Source: a virus
Virus record (IMG/VR): IMGVR_UViG_3300044912_000380
Location: 1-25,822 of that record
Strand: one strand, 5' to 3'
Length of the DNA: 25,822 bases
The notes under the pieces were generated by a model. That model did not search any database, was not told the origin of the DNA, and worked only from the letters and a program-made list of their open reading frames with translations. A program made the translations under genes and the position numbers. This document shows, in pieces, positions 25,500-25,822 of this stretch. Within the stretch, counting starts at the first letter, position 1. Each line of letters begins with the position of its first letter.

Positions 25500-25708
25500 T
25501 CTTCTTCTTCTCTATCCAGTGGCGTTGGTGCAGTTGCCAGTGTGCCACAATTAGCACACTCCATGTCTAAGAAATAAGTTGCAATTTCGCAACTATCAAA
25601 AATAACTTTAAGGTTCCATATTTCGCAACCACAAGGACACACATGTGTTGGGACACCTCTTATGTCCATTGATTTTGAATAGTCTGGCCTTAAGTCGTTT
25701 ATGTCCAT
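25496..25708 (-). CDS. Zinc-ribbon actinophage protein, 70 aa
   Basis: VCPCGCEIWNLKV and then MECANCGTLATAPTP: two CxxC-type knuckles forming a ribbon. This layout recurs in small actinophage proteins. ATG at 25708 is preferred: TATAAT ends 6 nt before it, giving leaderless mRNA; an ATG at 25723 lies upstream of the predicted transcript start. Confidence 0.82.
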   Translation of the reverse strand: MDINDLRPDYSKSMDIRGVPTHVCPCGCEIWNLKVIFDSCEIATYFLDMECANCGTLATAPTPLDREEEE

Positions 25709-25714
25709 TAAGTA

Positions 25715-25743
25715 ATTATACACTAAACTTGAATGTATGTATA
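25715..25743 (-). promoter_or_regulatory. Promoter of the zinc-ribbon gene (leaderless)
   Basis: TATACA, 17 bp, TATAAT preceded by TG on the minus strand, inside the 3' end of the gene at the window edge. Confidence 0.7.
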
Positions 25744-25822
25744 GGGGGCAGCTACGCTCATATTAAACTCAGTTGCTGCTTCTAATGCAGCCTTTAGTCT
25801 AAGTCTAGGGTTTCTTTGCTTC
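25723..25822 (-). CDS. C-terminal end of a gene cut by the window edge
   Basis: An open frame enters from the right edge and stops at 25723-25725. The visible residues are basic (RNPRLRLKAALEAATEF, later APYTYIQV). Too short to identify. Confidence 0.5.
   Translation of the reverse strand, partial: KQRNPRLRLKAALEAATEFNMSVAAPYTYIQV

Overview
The window looks like part of a large, low-GC genome of a tailed phage (or phage-like element) infecting an actinobacterium. I suspect a freshwater, Nanopelagicales-type host. The reasons are dozens of tightly packed, mostly overlapping genes of 30-140 codons, long runs on one strand, a TIGR03299/DUF932 phage-plasmid protein, an Lsr2-like mini-protein, a DUF7455-like zinc protein, phage-style GroES, thioredoxin and Dps, and a phage tRNA-Asp. 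No capsid, terminase, tail or integrase gene is present, so the phage assignment is an inference.

Left arm (1-9365, all rightward): about 27 small genes, mostly of unknown function. They are served by ten near-identical promoters in which TGTCA lies exactly 11 bp before a TATAAT-like box, usually followed by the leader AACGAAAGG as ribosome binding site. Upstream of six of these promoters are CRP/GlxR-like palindromes (TGTGA-N6-TCACA and one-mismatch variants), centred 45, 54, 55, 64, 65 and 65 bp from the -10 box, so they sit on one helical face. Two duplicated intergenic cassettes (about 1004-1085 and 2800-2888) also carry pairs of perfect DnaA boxes. Other features are a tRNA-Asp, a nested two-promoter gene at 4214/4415, and a candidate small RNA (5762-5908) complementary to the shared leader.

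Centre (9366-9853): an AT-rich, gene-free stretch between the convergent arms with a strong terminator, repeated sequence modules, a 41-bp palindrome and 10-bp-spaced short repeats. It could be an origin or control region.

Right arm (9854-25822, all leftward): many units start with the A of ATG about 7 nt after a TATAAT box, so these mRNAs are probably leaderless. The arm carries a tailoring-enzyme block: five Fe(II)/2-oxoglutarate-type oxygenases or JmjC/cupin relatives, three sulfotransferase-like P-loop proteins, a luciferase-like flavin monooxygenase homologue, and a radical SAM/SPASM enzyme next to three micro-proteins beginning MCxxCGC. It also holds GroES, Dps-like, thioredoxin, small membrane proteins, a (PAKKA)n DNA-binding-tail protein, a tRNA-Arg-like gene, and two Sec-exported proteins (an Ig-like/coiled-coil surface protein and a subtilisin-family protease). 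The left arm reads as an early regulatory/host-takeover region. The right arm reads as an accessory metabolic and surface-modification region.
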